A stretch of 64,000 bases of DNA from Siphonodentalium dalli (GCA_032622095.1 CP136061.1:38569797-38633796), one strand, 5' to 3'. Shown: positions 51,060 through 61,641, counted from the first letter of the stretch. The notes: generated from the letters alone by a model not told the origin. Made by a program: numbers and translations.

Positions 51060-51260
51060 TATATCCTCGGGCAAATAGGTTGATATTGGGCCTAAATATT
51101 GACATTAGTTCATATTGGACTTATTTGGTTATAATATTAGCCCGTTGTGGACTTATATCCGGTGGGTGGCACGGGCCACAGTGAAAACACATCTATAAAG
51201 AGCGTACATCTGGTGCTGAAATAGGCCCACAGTGAGCTTATTTGTTTTTTATTAGTTATT
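51060..51260. mobile_element. Foldback family FB, partial copy FB2
   Basis: ATATCCTCGGGCAAATAGGT and CATATTGGACTTATTTGG, then GGCACGGGCCACAGTGAAAA and AAAGAGCGTACATCTGGT, match the left arm of FB1 and FB3 in order. No right arm was found. Confidence 0.7.
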
Positions 51261-51425
51261 TTATTTTAAATCAACATTTTTTTAAACTAACGCCAGTATA
51301 ACCTCCGCCAGAGTACCCAGTAACCACACTAAGTTTGGTTGTTGGGGTTCCCTTGGTACTAGGGCGGCCGTGAGTGAGGCAGCAATGAACGACATATACC
51401 GAACGAAAAGTGACGTTTACATATA

Positions 51426-51882
51426 TGTGACCCGCCATATAAAACCCAGTCGTAAGTCGGGATTTGTATTACCCTGTGCCAATGCATTCTCTTATATATG
51501 CGAGTCGACCATAGGTCGCCTCGCATATATAAGAGAATACATTGGCCTAACACTTTTTTTTATAATTTTTTTAAAAATAAATGTTTCTTACAAATTTTAG
51601 GACATAAAATCAATTACCCTGCAGGGAGCCCCACACATATATAGAAGCATATAGAAGAGTGTCGTCTGCTGATGTTTGTCTGGGGCTCTGTATGGATGGG
51701 TGAAATTATAAAATTGTTAAAGAATACAAGAAAAAATTATTAAAATTGTAAAAAAAATGTTAGGCCAATGCATTCTCTTATATATGCGAGGCGACCTATG
51801 GTCGACTCGCATATATAAGAGAATGCATTGGCACAGGGTAAAACAATCCCGACTTACGACTGGATTTGATATGGCGGTCACA
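51426..51882. mobile_element. Palindromic MITE, copy F3 (complete)
   Basis: The ends are TGTGACCCGCCATATAAAAC and ATTTGATATGGCGGTCACA (one G lost), with Z palindromes at 51478-51545 and 51765-51832. The core CCTGCAGGGAGCCCCACACA and TGTCGTCTGCTGATGTTTGT is shared with F1 and F2. Confidence 0.88.
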
Positions 51883-51998
51883 TATATGGCGATATCTCGT
51901 GTTTTGTTTTCAATGTATCGAATATACGTGACATTTACGGCGCGTTCATTTTATTATACGGACAATCTTTAAACTTGGAGTTTGTCTTCGCGTATATT

Positions 51999-53196
51999 CA
52001 CGTAAACGCCGGCGTATGCATGACATTCCAAGGGGCAAAACAAATTTGTAATAACTGACAGCATGTTTGACATACACTTAATTTCCACGTAAATGCGGAG
52101 GAATACGTGTCCGTAAATCCTACAAAAATCCCGCGTATATATCAAATTTATGGAAATTAACGTGATCCGTATATTCCGTAAATATAGACATTTAATGACA
52201 AATACGTGACGTTTACATGAAATTAAATTCCAACTTTGGTGCAGTGATGTGGGCATGGGTTAGCTGACGGTTCACTTCGGTCGTACATGGTTTCAAATAC
52301 TGATGGTGCATGGAGTTCAACTTGTTCACATGTTTGTCTCGCCGAGAGGAGGTACCACGAGGTTGCTATAATATTGCGGTGGATAAACGGGTCACCGCTT
52401 CAGCTATGTACCAGTCTTTGGTCGACCAATGGTTTAAGGTTAGCCCAAAGTGGCTACTGGACTATACATGCATATATATGTAGTTGTTGAACATTTGTTT
52501 ATTATAATTTTGCCAACTCAATAAAAAACAACGTACTGCATGTGTGTGGAAGTGTTGATAAGTATCACTGATGACGTGGTTTCGACTTGGCCACTGATCC
52601 AACTTGGTTATATACATCGTTTAAAGGCGTGTGGTTGAGTTGGCCGGGCTCAGTCAATCGGATCGTAATGCATCTTCTCACTCTTTCAGATTAAATATCT
52701 GTTACCTCATGTATTATTTTCCTGATGTTTGAAGTGTGTATAGTTATGTCGTCTTGATGATTGTTCAGTGTTTTTGAATCTAGTAAGTTTCATATCTGCC
52801 TCATGCAATATTATAGCAACCTCGTGGTACCTCCTCTCGGCGAGACAAACGTGGTTTAAACATGTGAACAAGTTGAACTCCATGCACCATCAGTATTTGA
52901 AACCATGTTAGACCGAAGTGAACCGTCAGCTAACCCATGCCCACATCACTGCACCAAAGTTGGAATTTAATTTCATGTAAACGTCACGTATATTTGTCAT
53001 TAAATGTCTATATTTACGGAATATACGGATCACGTTAATTTCCATAAATTTGATATATACGCGGGATTTTTGTAGGATTTACGGACACGTATTCCTCCGC
53101 ATTTACGTGGAAATTAAGTGTATGTCAAACATGCTGTCAGTTATTACAAATTTGTTTTGCCCCTTGGAATGTCATGCATACGCCGGCGTTTACGTG
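51999..53196. repeat. Long inverted repeat, ~380-bp arms around a ~430-bp loop
   Basis: The left arm 51999-52377 and right arm 52805-53196 are nearly identical in inverted orientation, from CACGTAAACGCCGGCGTATG inward to GTTGCTATAATATTGC. The right arm is longer mainly because of ~12 extra bases near 52850. The arms contain several CGTAAA words and one CACTTCGGTC. Matching frames on both arms are a consequence of the duplication, not a gene. The loop shows nothing recognised. Most of the element is probably a large foldback transposon, but no clear target duplication was found. Confidence 0.9.
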
Positions 53197-53283
53197 GTAA
53201 GCCACCAGGAGGCTGTCACATGCAGTGACTAAACGGGTCACCTTTTCAGCTATAATTATATTAGTCTTTGGTCCGACCATAAT
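52382..53283 (+). repeat. Pair of direct repeats around the right arm of the long inverted repeat
   Basis: TAAACGGGTCACCGCTTCAG ... CAGTCTTTGGTCGACCAA at 52382-52428 resembles TAAACGGGTCACCTTTTCAG ... TAGTCTTTGGTCCGACCA at 53232-53280, in the same orientation. One copy sits just inside the left arm, the other just outside the right arm, so the pair brackets the loop plus right arm. Confidence 0.75.
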
Positions 53284-53687
53284 TCGAACGGTTGTTCGAG
53301 GCGGCTGCTGTGCTAGGTGTATACTATGTGCTTATCATATGGCAACTAAAACTAAACACTACGTTTTAAATATAATAATGATGATGCTCTATATTATAAA
53401 AGTCGCTGATTTATAGAAACGATACCATGGATCACATGGCATGGACAACTCTACTCAAGTTTAGCCAGTTGCTTCAAAACAATCCGCAAAAATCTCTTCA
53501 ATTTTATGACTAAATCAAAAACTTAGCTTGATATTTGCAGGCAATTCTCTAAGGATTGGCCATTTATAAATGGACAATCGGAACCCAAAAAGGCCATTAA
53601 TGTATGGTCAATCGCAACCACGCGTGGTCGATTGTTCATTTAAAAATAACCAGTAACGCTAATCATTTACTTTAATTTTTATTAACT

Positions 53688-53826
53688 AAATAACGGAGAT
53701 ATTTGAAGAAGTGTTTTTGACGAAATAACGAAGATATTTGAAGAAGTGTTTTTGACGAAATAACGAAGATATTTGAAGAAGTGTTTTTGACGAAATAACG
53801 GAAATATTTGAAGAAGTGTTTTTAAA
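53688..53826 (+). repeat. 35-bp tandem repeat, four copies
   Basis: The unit is GAAATAACGAAGATATTTGA then AGAAGTGTTTTTGAC. The four copies differ at a few positions (GGAGAT, GGAAAT). The array leads directly into the P3 element. Confidence 0.92.
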
Positions 53827-53847
53827 GAAAAACAAGATGTAAAACAA

Positions 53848-54055
53848 GATGGTAATTATAATGAAAATGAATTTATGGCTAGAGTCATAAATTAATTTTC
53901 ATTATAATTACCATGTGTTTGCATCATTCATATAGAGCACATGAACATATTTTGCACTAATCCATGGCTCAAATTCATTCACTTGTTGCATATATTCTGT
54001 TGAGTATAAAAGGAGATGGTCCCATAAATTGCCGGATTTAGTGTATAGTACCCCT
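53848..54055. mobile_element. P-family element, right-half copy P3
   Basis: It starts at the central hairpin (GGTAATTATAATGAAAATGA / TCATTATAATTACC type) and continues through GTTGAGTATAAAAGGAGATG to TAGTGTATAGTACCCCTTTA, matching the right half of P2. The left half is replaced by the 35-bp array. Confidence 0.8.
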
Positions 54056-54811
54056 TTATCGAGAGACAACATTCCTTGTCACCATCCGGACTGCCAACAT
54101 CATACATTGATAAGGCTGACGCCAGATTCATAACATTATATGAATATCTTATCAATGCCAAATCCGACGTTGGAAAATATTTGATTTAAACCTCTGTGAA
54201 TTGGATTTTATATATTTGATGTTATTTATTCCACTCATATTTTATGATACTGGTATGTGTTTTATATGATATATGTGTACACCAGTTATCTCTGGAATAT
54301 ATATTCCTAACTCCAAGTGGAAAATTTTCGTTGGGTGAATTTACCTGTGTATACATAACTAATTTAGTCTCATCCGCTGTCGGCTTCATATGTATACCAT
54401 TTGCTTTGTTGCAATAGTTCTGACTGCCTGTTGCTGTTGCTGTAAAATGGCATATCGACTGACACGACGTTAAACCCCAGTCATGCAACCAATTGTTGTG
54501 AGTGTGTGTGGCGGGTGTTATTTTGTATACTCTATATATGGTGTGTGTCAACGAATGAGCGGTATGTGGTGCGGCTTTAAGCCATATTGGAATTATTTTG
54601 AGATACGTTTATAATTCACATTGAACCCATTTCGACCTCCCTGTAGGTTGACGTTGAGCTAATGATGCAGTCAGGAACATTATTGCATTTAGCAAACGAC
54701 AGCGCGAACCCGGTTACGGTGCCAAAGCGACGGTGCATTTCTGCATTAATCATCACGGGAAAAACAGTTGTTGCCATAAAATGCAACACTATCTATAACC
54801 AATCAATATAT
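54056..54811. other. Spacer with nothing recognised
   Basis: The frame on the minus strand at 54222-54551 has no recognisable domain. No repeat seen. Confidence 0.4.
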
Positions 54812-55110
54812 TCTCGTGCAAATAGGTTCATATTAACATATATTCGTGCAAATAGGTTCTCATTGGATGTATATCTGTTTACATGATATTATGTTCATAT
54901 TGGACTTATTTGACTCTGAAATAAGCTCATAGTGGACTTATAACCGTTAGTATGTTTATGGCGCGGGCTACTGTGAAACTCATTATAAAGAGCGTATAAA
55001 TCTGGTAAGTCGAATAACGTTCATATAGATCGTAAAAATAAATAATGCTGATATGGGCTTATTTATGTTTTTGAAATAAGTTCAATATGAGCTTATTTTT
55101 CAGAACAGGC
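54812..55110. mobile_element. Foldback family FB, partial copy FB3
   Basis: ATATTCTCGTGCAAATAGGT (repeated once 30 bp later as ATATTCGTGCAAATAGGT), CATATTGGACTTATTTGACT, CTGAAATAAGCTCATAGTGG, and ATAAAGAGCGTATAAATCTG match FB1's left arm in order. Confidence 0.7.
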
Positions 55111-55324
55111 TTAATTAATGAATGCATTGGAGATCTTGAACAGTTATCAAAATCAAGCATTTGTCATTTTGTTGCGAACTGATAGCGTTTGTACCATTTG
55201 CCTGACCGCCTTAATAACACTTCCTGCTTTTCCAGACAGATTGACGTTTCTAACCAAATTCAACCTACATGTGAACGAATATACACATATGAGCTTACTA
55301 AATAACAATATCAGCTTTCAAATT

Positions 55325-55800
55325 GTGTGATAATCAGGATTTAACTACTGCTTGATATTATTTAGTTTTGAAATATTTTCTATGTATAAAACATGGCTTC
55401 TTATTCAGACTCATGAGTTTGCTCTCAAATTCAGCAGCACCTATAAATTTACATTGTATAGTTCAGAAAAGATGTCTAGTTTACTTAGAATGGAAATCAG
55501 TGGCGTCAGCACGTTTGATTTTCCAACACAATTGTGATTACTTCCTGTTTGGAATAATTGGTCACGTCAGTATCTTAATTACACGATTGTGTATATGACA
55601 AGGTAGTCGAAATTACGCGTACATTGTGCTTACATTTGGCCAGCGATGCCTTAAACCGGACATTCTCTCTCGGAATAAAACACAAATTGTCTGTCAGAGT
55701 GTTTTTATTGGGATCCAAGTTATCGTAGTGTCAGCCGCAAGGCCCTGTCGCGTCAGTTTTATGGGTGGACGAAAGACTAAACCGATGGTAAGTTTCGCTG
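55325..55800 (+). repeat. Segmental duplication, copy A (without Q2)
   Basis: Shared with 56975-57735: CTACTGCTTGATATTATTTA, GACTCATGAGTT, CAGCAGCACCTATA, AAGATGTCTAGTTTAC, GGCGTCAGCACGTTTGA, GTCGAAATTAC and TGGGTGGACGAAAG. Changes in the best open stretch are largely amino-acid changing, arguing against a conserved exon. Confidence 0.82.
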
Positions 55801-56116
55801 TGAAATTACTGTTCCACGTATAGGAAGCAATGAAATATTCTGGGTAAATACGATTTTTTGTCATTTTTTTTAAATGCTCGAAAAATCTTAAATGTTGGGG
55901 TAGGGTGAACATCATCAATTATTTCCATTAAACGGTTGAGATGTCGTTCATGTTAAAGCATATAGTCCTTGTGTCGGTCAGTTTTTGAATGCAAATACGT
56001 AGTCCTAGCCCTTGTTGTATAGACGTTATCCTAAAAATAAGGATTGTTTATAATATAAAACATCATTTATCTGAAATAATGTTAACTGCTCTTTTCCTAG
56101 ACTCGCAGAACATACA
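55801..56116. other. Spacer with nothing recognised
   Basis: No gene or repeat seen. Confidence 0.4.
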
Positions 56117-56120
56117 TTAA

Positions 56121-56703
56121 AGGGGTACTGTACGCCAAATGTTGTTGTTGGTTTCTACAGTCTCCGAGTCGGAGAATAAGGTAACAATTTTTTCATTATT
56201 TGAAAGTCTGTTGAGTACGAAGTAGTGTTACGGATGACAAATTTAGCGGAATGCAAAAATACAAATTGTCGTTGTCGAGTAATTTTTGTACAGTTTTCAA
56301 CCAAATGAATCAAATAAAAGTTATATTATAGGCACACTAGTCCCATATAATCATTTAAGTTATTGTATCGTCGCTAGTCAGTGAGTGGCTTGAGTGTTCT
56401 CCCCGTATAATCATAATATTTTAAGCGATCGTGTGTGCGATCGGTTTAACAATCCAGTATCCCTCAATTACTTTGTTTGATTACGGAAATTCGTAATTTA
56501 ATTGACGCCATTTTATGGCTCCAGTCATAAATTCAATTTATATCAAAATATTAACTGTCAAATTATTAAATTTTAAGATAGCCTATTAACCTGAGCGTTT
56601 ACATAATACATCTTCGACTCAAATTACTTATGTTTCTATATATTATCGATATTAGATCGTTGTTGTCACCGGAAATTTAATGAAAATGGCGTACAGTACC
56701 CCT
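56121..56703. mobile_element. P-like TTAA element, copy P4 (583 bp)
   Basis: TTAA flanks at 56117-56120 and 56704-56707. The ends AGGGGTACTGTACGCCAAAT and GGCGTACAGTACCCCT are inverted. TTTATGGCTCCAGTCATAAA in the middle matches P2 and P3, but the rest differs, so this is a divergent or larger subfamily member. No transposase seen. Confidence 0.87.
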
Positions 56704-56974
56704 TTAAACCACATACAAATGATTGACGGATATTTCCAAACATAACATTTAAATGAATTGTTTTGTGAATTTATATATTTTCGGAAAATTTTGAGGAAAC
56801 AAAATGGTAAAATAGGCCGTGGTATCTCTATGACCCAGCTGCTCGCTTATCACCCCCAATTGTCTAATGCCCGAAGAGCATTCATAGCAGGAAATACTAA
56901 CGCAATATATCCCCTCTCTGGTGGCACCTATATACCTCCGCCATAGCCTGGTATATATATATCAGCTGTTCAAA

Positions 56975-57735
56975 TATTGTGATCTTAAGGATTTGACTAC
57001 TGCTTGATATTATTTAGTTTTATAAATATTATTTTTGTTCAAAATATGCCGCCTTATTCTGACTCATGAGTTATCTTTCTCTCTTTAACCCTTTACCCAA
57101 CAAAACGGCCAAAACCGGCCAAATAAACTTCAACAGCCTAAAATATCTTTGGTCTGTCTCAATAGAACCATACACATGTGTATATCATTGGAACCGGCTC
57201 CTTGACCACATTGTGATAGTTACAGTTATGCCCTGTGCCAATGCATTCTCTTATATATGCGAGTCGACCATAGGTCGCCTCGCATATATAAGATAATGCA
57301 TTGGCCTAAAATAAATCTTTTTTAACACTTTTTACCATTTTTTCTTACATTCTTTAACAATTTTAGAATTTTTAATGTGTTAAGCCAATGCATTCTCTTA
57401 TATATGCGAGGCGACCCTTCTGTTTGGTAAAGGGTTAAAATTTAGCAGCACCTATAGTTCAGACAAGATGTCTAGTTTACAAAGAATGCAAATCGGTGGC
57501 GTGAACACGTTTGAATTTCCAACAATTTTGCTCGCTGGGTGTTCGGTCGAAATTACATGTACATACATTTATTTCCTTTCTTAGTCTCATATTGTTGACA
57601 ATTATTCGTACTTTGTATCCCGTTTGTTAGAATTATACAGAACATGCATGTTAGAGTTTTTGATTGGGATTTACTGGCGCTTCAGCCGCTGGGCCATATC
57701 ATGACGTCAGTTATATGCGTGGACGAAAGCCATTG
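56975..57735 (+). repeat. Segmental duplication, copy B (interrupted by Q2)
   Basis: It matches copy A in order, 1.65 kb away, with the 346-bp Q2 element inserted between GACTCATGAGTT and TTTAGCAGCACC. In copy A those two blocks are separated only by a few bases, giving an empty-site comparison. Confidence 0.82.
57089..57434. mobile_element. Q-family TTAA element carrying Z palindromes, copy Q2
   Basis: TTAA flanks at 57085-57088 and 57435-57438. The ends CCCTTTACC and GGTAAAGGG are inverted. It carries a full Z palindrome at 57239-57306 and a half copy near 57386-57416. Its ends share only CCCTTT with Q1, so they are related but distinct. Confidence 0.88.
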
Positions 57736-57849
57736 GTTAATTATATTCTCGAAGAGTATGGGGTATACTGGATTGACCTCGTCCGTCATTCCGTCCGTCA
57801 GGACATCTATCCTTCCGTTCTTCAGTCCGTCCGTCCGGGCAGATAATCT

Positions 57850-58240
57850 CATTTGGTATGGATGTTCACTACTATGCGGGCATTCAACGGAGTGTTCAAT
57901 CAATTTTTCCGGAGTATCCGTTCTAGAGTGATTCATCTTTGTTTATCTGGAAATGTTGTTTTTTTGTTGTCTGTCCGAGCAGATATCTCCACCACCATTT
58001 GACAAATCTCAAAAGAATTTTCTGTGGATGTTCACTACTGCGGGCAATCAATTGAGTGTTCAATCGTTTTTTTTTTCGTTTTTCCGTTCTAGAGTTATTC
58101 ATATTTATATATTTGGAGTGTTGGCGGATATCAATGACATTTGTTCACTATTATGATGGCAATCAATTGAGTGTTCAATCGTTTTGATAATATTTCCTTC
58201 TACAGTTATTTATCTTTGTTTATATGGAAATTTGGGGGGG
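57850..58240 (+). repeat. Three diverged copies of a TTCACTACT-containing unit
   Basis: GGATGTTCACTACT ... GGGCAATCAATTGAGTGTTC ... CCGTTCTAGAGTTATTCAT-type sequence occurs near 57862, 58028 and 58141 with uneven spacing. Upstream (57780-57840) is a TCCG-rich run. A G10 run ends the block near 58227. Confidence 0.7.
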
Positions 58241-58834
58241 GGGGGTGTTCCCGTCCAAGCAGATATCTCAACCATACTTTGTCGGTTCGAATTTGCCACC
58301 ATGGGGATATGCCAGCACCGCCGGTGAATCTCTTGTTTCGCGGGTGAATAACTATACGTTGCACTTAGGAAGCATCGACCCCGGGAAGCAACTGATAAAC
58401 TTGCCCAGATACTCACATCTGGTTTACTCCCATTTGCGTTGATCCAAAATCTGAACTTACTGGGAATCGAACCATCTTAGCAATAGCATATGTTGACCTA
58501 TAGAGCATGCCATGTAGATTTCGCGATATATACGATGACTGCAACGGATAATAAATTAAAGCAAAATCAGCCCGTAACAGTCGCCTAAGTCACCATCTCG
58601 AGCTGGGACTTTTACCGTGTATATCACAATACTTTACTATAGCTGATGTGTGTCTAGAAGCTTATGCATGCTATCATCACATACACTTGAATTAGATACT
58701 AACTATCGAGTTATGATGTTTCCCTGTATTTTCATGCAATATTCGTGAATGGCAACAATCATCAGTTCTTTTCTGATGAATGTCAAACGAGATTTCTCAC
58801 CCCAATGCCCACTCTAACGGACATTTCGATAGCC
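58241..58834. other. Spacer downstream of the candidate secreted-protein gene
   Basis: GAATCGAACC at 58454 resembles a tRNA B box on the minus strand, but no A box is present at the right distance. No gene recognised. Confidence 0.4.
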
Positions 58835-58840
58835 TTTATT
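58835..58840 (-). terminator. Possible polyadenylation signal AATAAA
   Basis: AATAAA on the minus strand, about 70 bp after the stop codon of the candidate gene at 58911-59458. It is a common word in AT-rich DNA, so it is supportive only together with that gene model. Confidence 0.35.
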
Positions 58841-58910
58841 GAATCTTAAACACTGTAATTTCTCTAATTTCTCCACGTTACTTCTCCTATACACGTAGTT
58901 CGATCAGCTG

Positions 58911-59458
58911 TCAATTAATTATCAAGGAACATGTATTATCTAAGATATATACATTGCCTGTAGTATTTGTCCATGTTATAAGGTTCCCAGACATAATAGT
59001 AGTACCCAGCATTTGATCATGTGGAATATGGTATATTCTGCATTGTGTAGACAGAGTAAAGGTTTTGTGATCGAGTTGGCCTAATGTACTATTTTCAATT
59101 ACGAACCGAGCCAACGCTCCCAAACATGTCTGGTGAAGTAAGGATACATTGACCTTGTAAACTGTCTGGACGCAATATGATTCATACAGTGGTAATGCGG
59201 ACGTATTCATCTTCCAACAGTAAGTACCTGTCACCAGTTCCCTTGTAATATGGCATTGACACGCCGCGGCAGACTAAGAATCATTTATCTCATATCAGCG
59301 AATCGGCCTAATGTTATCGTTACTGACAGAAATGAGAAGCTAATTACTTTCTCACACCTATATCCTCTGCATACACCACTAACATTCACCGTTGTAAAAA
59401 ATGCAAAAATTCCGAAAGTTGCGAAAACTTCCTCAACAAATATGAAAAACCTATCCAT
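58911..59458 (-). CDS. Candidate two-exon gene for a small secreted, cysteine-rich, N-glycosylated protein
   Basis: Exon 1 (59458-59348) starts at an ATG in good context (GAAATGG) and encodes 37 residues, with a hydrophobic leader at about 11-24 and C30 and C35. A 74-bp intron (59347-59274; donor AAA|GTAATT, acceptor TTCTTAG|TCT) joins in phase 0 to exon 2 (59273-58911, 120 residues and stop). The predicted 157-residue protein has cysteines at 30, 35, 42, 44, 56, 71, 87, 115 and 152 and sequons N25-V-S, N60-T-S, N79-V-S, N98-S-T and N140-T-T. A TATATATATAA stretch lies about 40 bp upstream of the ATG. I do not recognise the family. The model is my inference: splice sites are weak and no transcript evidence is available. 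Exon 2 alone could also be one exon of a larger gene. Confidence 0.35.
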
Positions 59459-59489
59459 TTCACGTCTCACTTAACCCTCACCGGTAGTC

Positions 59490-59505
59490 TATAATTATAT
59501 ATATA
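59490..59505 (-). promoter_or_regulatory. TATA-like stretch upstream of the candidate gene
   Basis: TA-repeat sequence on the minus strand about 40 bp before the ATG at 59458. It could be a TATA box or simply a TA microsatellite. Confidence 0.2.
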
Positions 59506-59699
59506 TAGCCATCATACCAGAATGAGTTCAGTATGATGTGTGAGCCTAACATGTAATTAGAATATGCACGAAGTGTGAAAATAGAAGCTATGCTAAGTGC
59601 ATTATATTATATTTCACTGACTCCAATCCGATCGGAGAGTTCTTGTTCAGACGCGTACACGTACATGTGTCGTACTAGCATGTTCACGCGGGAAAGTGG

Positions 59700-59880
59700 G
59701 AGAAAAAAGAGAGAGAGAGAGATAGAGAGGGAGAGAGAGATATATATAGAGAGAGAGAGATAGAGAGAGCACGCGAGAAAGAGAAGAGAGAGAAAGTGAG
59801 AGAAAGAGAAAGAGAGAGATATATAGAGAGATAGAGATAAACTTAAAGTGAGAGAAAGAGAGAGATATAGTGAGATAGAG
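59700..59880 (+). repeat. GA-rich microsatellite
   Basis: GAGAGA runs with interspersed ATATAT, AAAGAG and ATAGAG words over about 180 bp. The acidic and serine-rich frames on the two strands are low-complexity by-products. Confidence 0.93.
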
Positions 59881-60262
59881 ATTAACCGTCACCATGGCCG
59901 ATGTGATTCAAGCGAATACAATCATAAAGCTGAAATACACTTCCTCCCTATATGTGACATTCAACTAAATCAAAATGAGATTGGAGGTTTGTTTGTGCGC
60001 AAACACATTACAGCAGACATAATAACCATATGAGCATAATATTTACATTAATATGTCTCTGAAATCGATCATTAGATGTTGCGGAATAAAGCAGGGCTTC
60101 AGCGGATAAAGCCACATTAAACCATTCCACTGCACGCAGCAGCAATCATAGACAATGACGCATATCGCAGTTGCCGTGAATGTGTGCTGTGCTGTTACAT
60201 GCGTAGCGGTTTGGTGATAACTGTCCAGTCTGTCTGTCGCAATGAGTGCAACTCAAATAGAG
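59881..60262. other. Spacer with nothing recognised
   Basis: No gene or repeat seen. Confidence 0.4.
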
Positions 60263-60479
60263 TACAGTAATGCCCTAATTAATCGACTCCATAACCACAG
60301 CAGAATTATGGGTAACTTTTCAGGATTTAGTCGGAAATATGGCTTGTTGCCATTCATCGGAAAGCTATCGGGGAGAGTTTTCCGATGAATGGCAACAAGC
60401 CATATATCCGACTAAATCCTAAAAAGTTACCCATAATGCTGCTGTGGTTATGGAGTCGATTAATTAGGGCATTACTGTA
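60263..60479. mobile_element. Long hairpin MITE with TA ends (mariner-like)
   Basis: ACAGTAATGCCCTAATTAAT then CGACTCCATAACCACAGCAG pairs with the right arm ending GATTAATTAGGGCATTACTG. Arms are about 105 bp with only a few mismatches, around a short loop (GCTATCGGGGAG). TA borders both ends (GTA|CAGTAAT ... ATTACTG|TA). TA duplication and CAGT ends suit a Tc1/mariner-derived element. A half copy lies at 39000-39107. Confidence 0.87.
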
Positions 60480-60713
60480 TACAATGGTAACGAAAGTTTT
60501 AGGAATTCTACATATAATGTAACTAAAAAATCAGACAAGGAAGAATATGACTCAGTGTTAGACTCAGAAATCGCAATATTTTTCCCGCCATAATTAAACA
60601 ATACTGTCTGATTACTCCCGGAAGGTATACTGTGTGACATCACAATATCTGTCAAATTGCCGACGAGCAGAAGCACACACATAAATACTCGTATTTGTTG
60701 TACAACGGGGATT
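60464..60713 (-). other. Possible exon start (acceptor plus open frames)
   Basis: On the minus strand CACACTTATTTCAG precedes two open frames from 60713. One reads N-P-R-C-T-T-N-T-S-I-Y-V-C-A-S and ends at 60612; the other continues to the stop at 60464 and contains MCVLLLVGN and SGSNQTVLFNYGG. The long frame runs into the hairpin MITE. Neither has a recognisable domain, so support is weak. Confidence 0.15.
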
Positions 60714-60790
60714 CTGAAATAAGTGTGCACAACTAAATCCGAATGTGACTAAATGAGCATAGTTTAGACTTATTGCGACTTCGCCTTTAA

Positions 60791-61641
60791 AGATACGGAT
60801 GACTGCGATGAGCATTGATGTTAAAATAGTCTCATCCGTTAAAACCGCCATAAACAGAAAGAATATTAAAATGTAGACGTATTATGTCCTTAATCATAAG
60901 TATTGCACAAATAGCATGTTTTTTTGTTTTTGTTTATATTGGGGTTTATTGTCGCTTTAGCAACTAAGGCCATATCACGAACTTGCCAGTTTTAGTGGTG
61001 GAGGAAATCCGCACACTTGCGACTAATCTAACAGTGATTTCAATGGCTCATAAACCGTCAACCATGTGTGGCAAACCACCAGCCATCGGCGAGTAACTGG
61101 CAACTCCACCATATAACGATTTCGAGTTACAAAGTCCACGATGGAAACATGTGGATTTGAACCCTTATCGCCAGCGCTGGAGGGGAAAACCACTTGGAGT
61201 GGTACCCCTAACCGATTGAGCCACCGAGGCCCCCTAAATAGTATGTTATTGTCAAGATCGTACACAGTGTTAGTAAACAAAAGCCATATTATGTTACAGT
61301 ACATAATGCAAAGGGTTGTAATAAGCAATACACTAACTTTGGTTAAACTGTATCATGGTGTCTACAACATACTGTTCGCTAATCCTCGCCACTCAATATT
61401 TTGGTGTTGAATGGGTCACAGTGAATCAATCAGCCAAAAACATCACCACGGTGTTGAGTGTGTTGCTTATCGCTTATTGCTGTATATAAACAAACCTTCG
61501 GCTCGCACAAGTATGTGTTGTGGATACTGTCGCATTCATTATATTATTATACTATATTATTGGTATTTCTTGTGGAAATATTTTATATTTTGGTAACTTT
61601 TATTTCTAAATTGTAACCAACAACCATGGCCACACGTGCCT
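60791..61641 (-). mobile_element. M-family TTAA element, copy M5, interrupted by a SINE
   Basis: TTAA flanks at 60787-60790 and 61642-61645. Inverted relative to M1-M3: AGATACGGATG near the left end, CCGCCATAAACAGAAAGAAT and AAAATGTAGAC, then GTATGTTATTGTCAAGATCG after the SINE, ending CACACGTGCCT. It is more diverged than M1-M3. The 314-bp SINE at 60921-61234 accounts for much of the excess length. Confidence 0.72.
60921..61234 (-). mobile_element. tRNA-derived SINE
   Basis: On the minus strand it starts GGGGGCCTCGGTGGCTCAAT, with an A box TGGCTCAATCGG (61223-61212) and a B box GGTTCAAATCC (61163-61153), the internal RNA polymerase III promoter of a tRNA-like head. A body follows with GGCTGGTGGTTTGCCACACA, then the core CTCCACCACTAAAACTGGCA and GATATGGCC, of a type shared by many mollusc SINEs, and an A-rich tail (AAACAAAAACAAAAAAAC). 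The 12-bp flanks AAATAGCATGTT and AAATAGTATGTT differ at one base and look like a target duplication. It lies within M5. Confidence 0.88.

Noticed and set aside
51969-53232. Near-identical 60-95 codon frames on the two arms of the long inverted repeat
   Set aside because: The similarity is explained by the arms being inverted copies. No domain, and the starts differ.
58440-58480. B-box-like GGTTCGATTCC on the minus strand (possible tRNA or SINE)
   Set aside because: No A box at the right distance, no cloverleaf pairing and no A-rich tail.
59647-59895. Leu/Ser-rich 82-codon frame over the GA microsatellite
   Set aside because: Low-complexity translation of GAGA/TCTC sequence.
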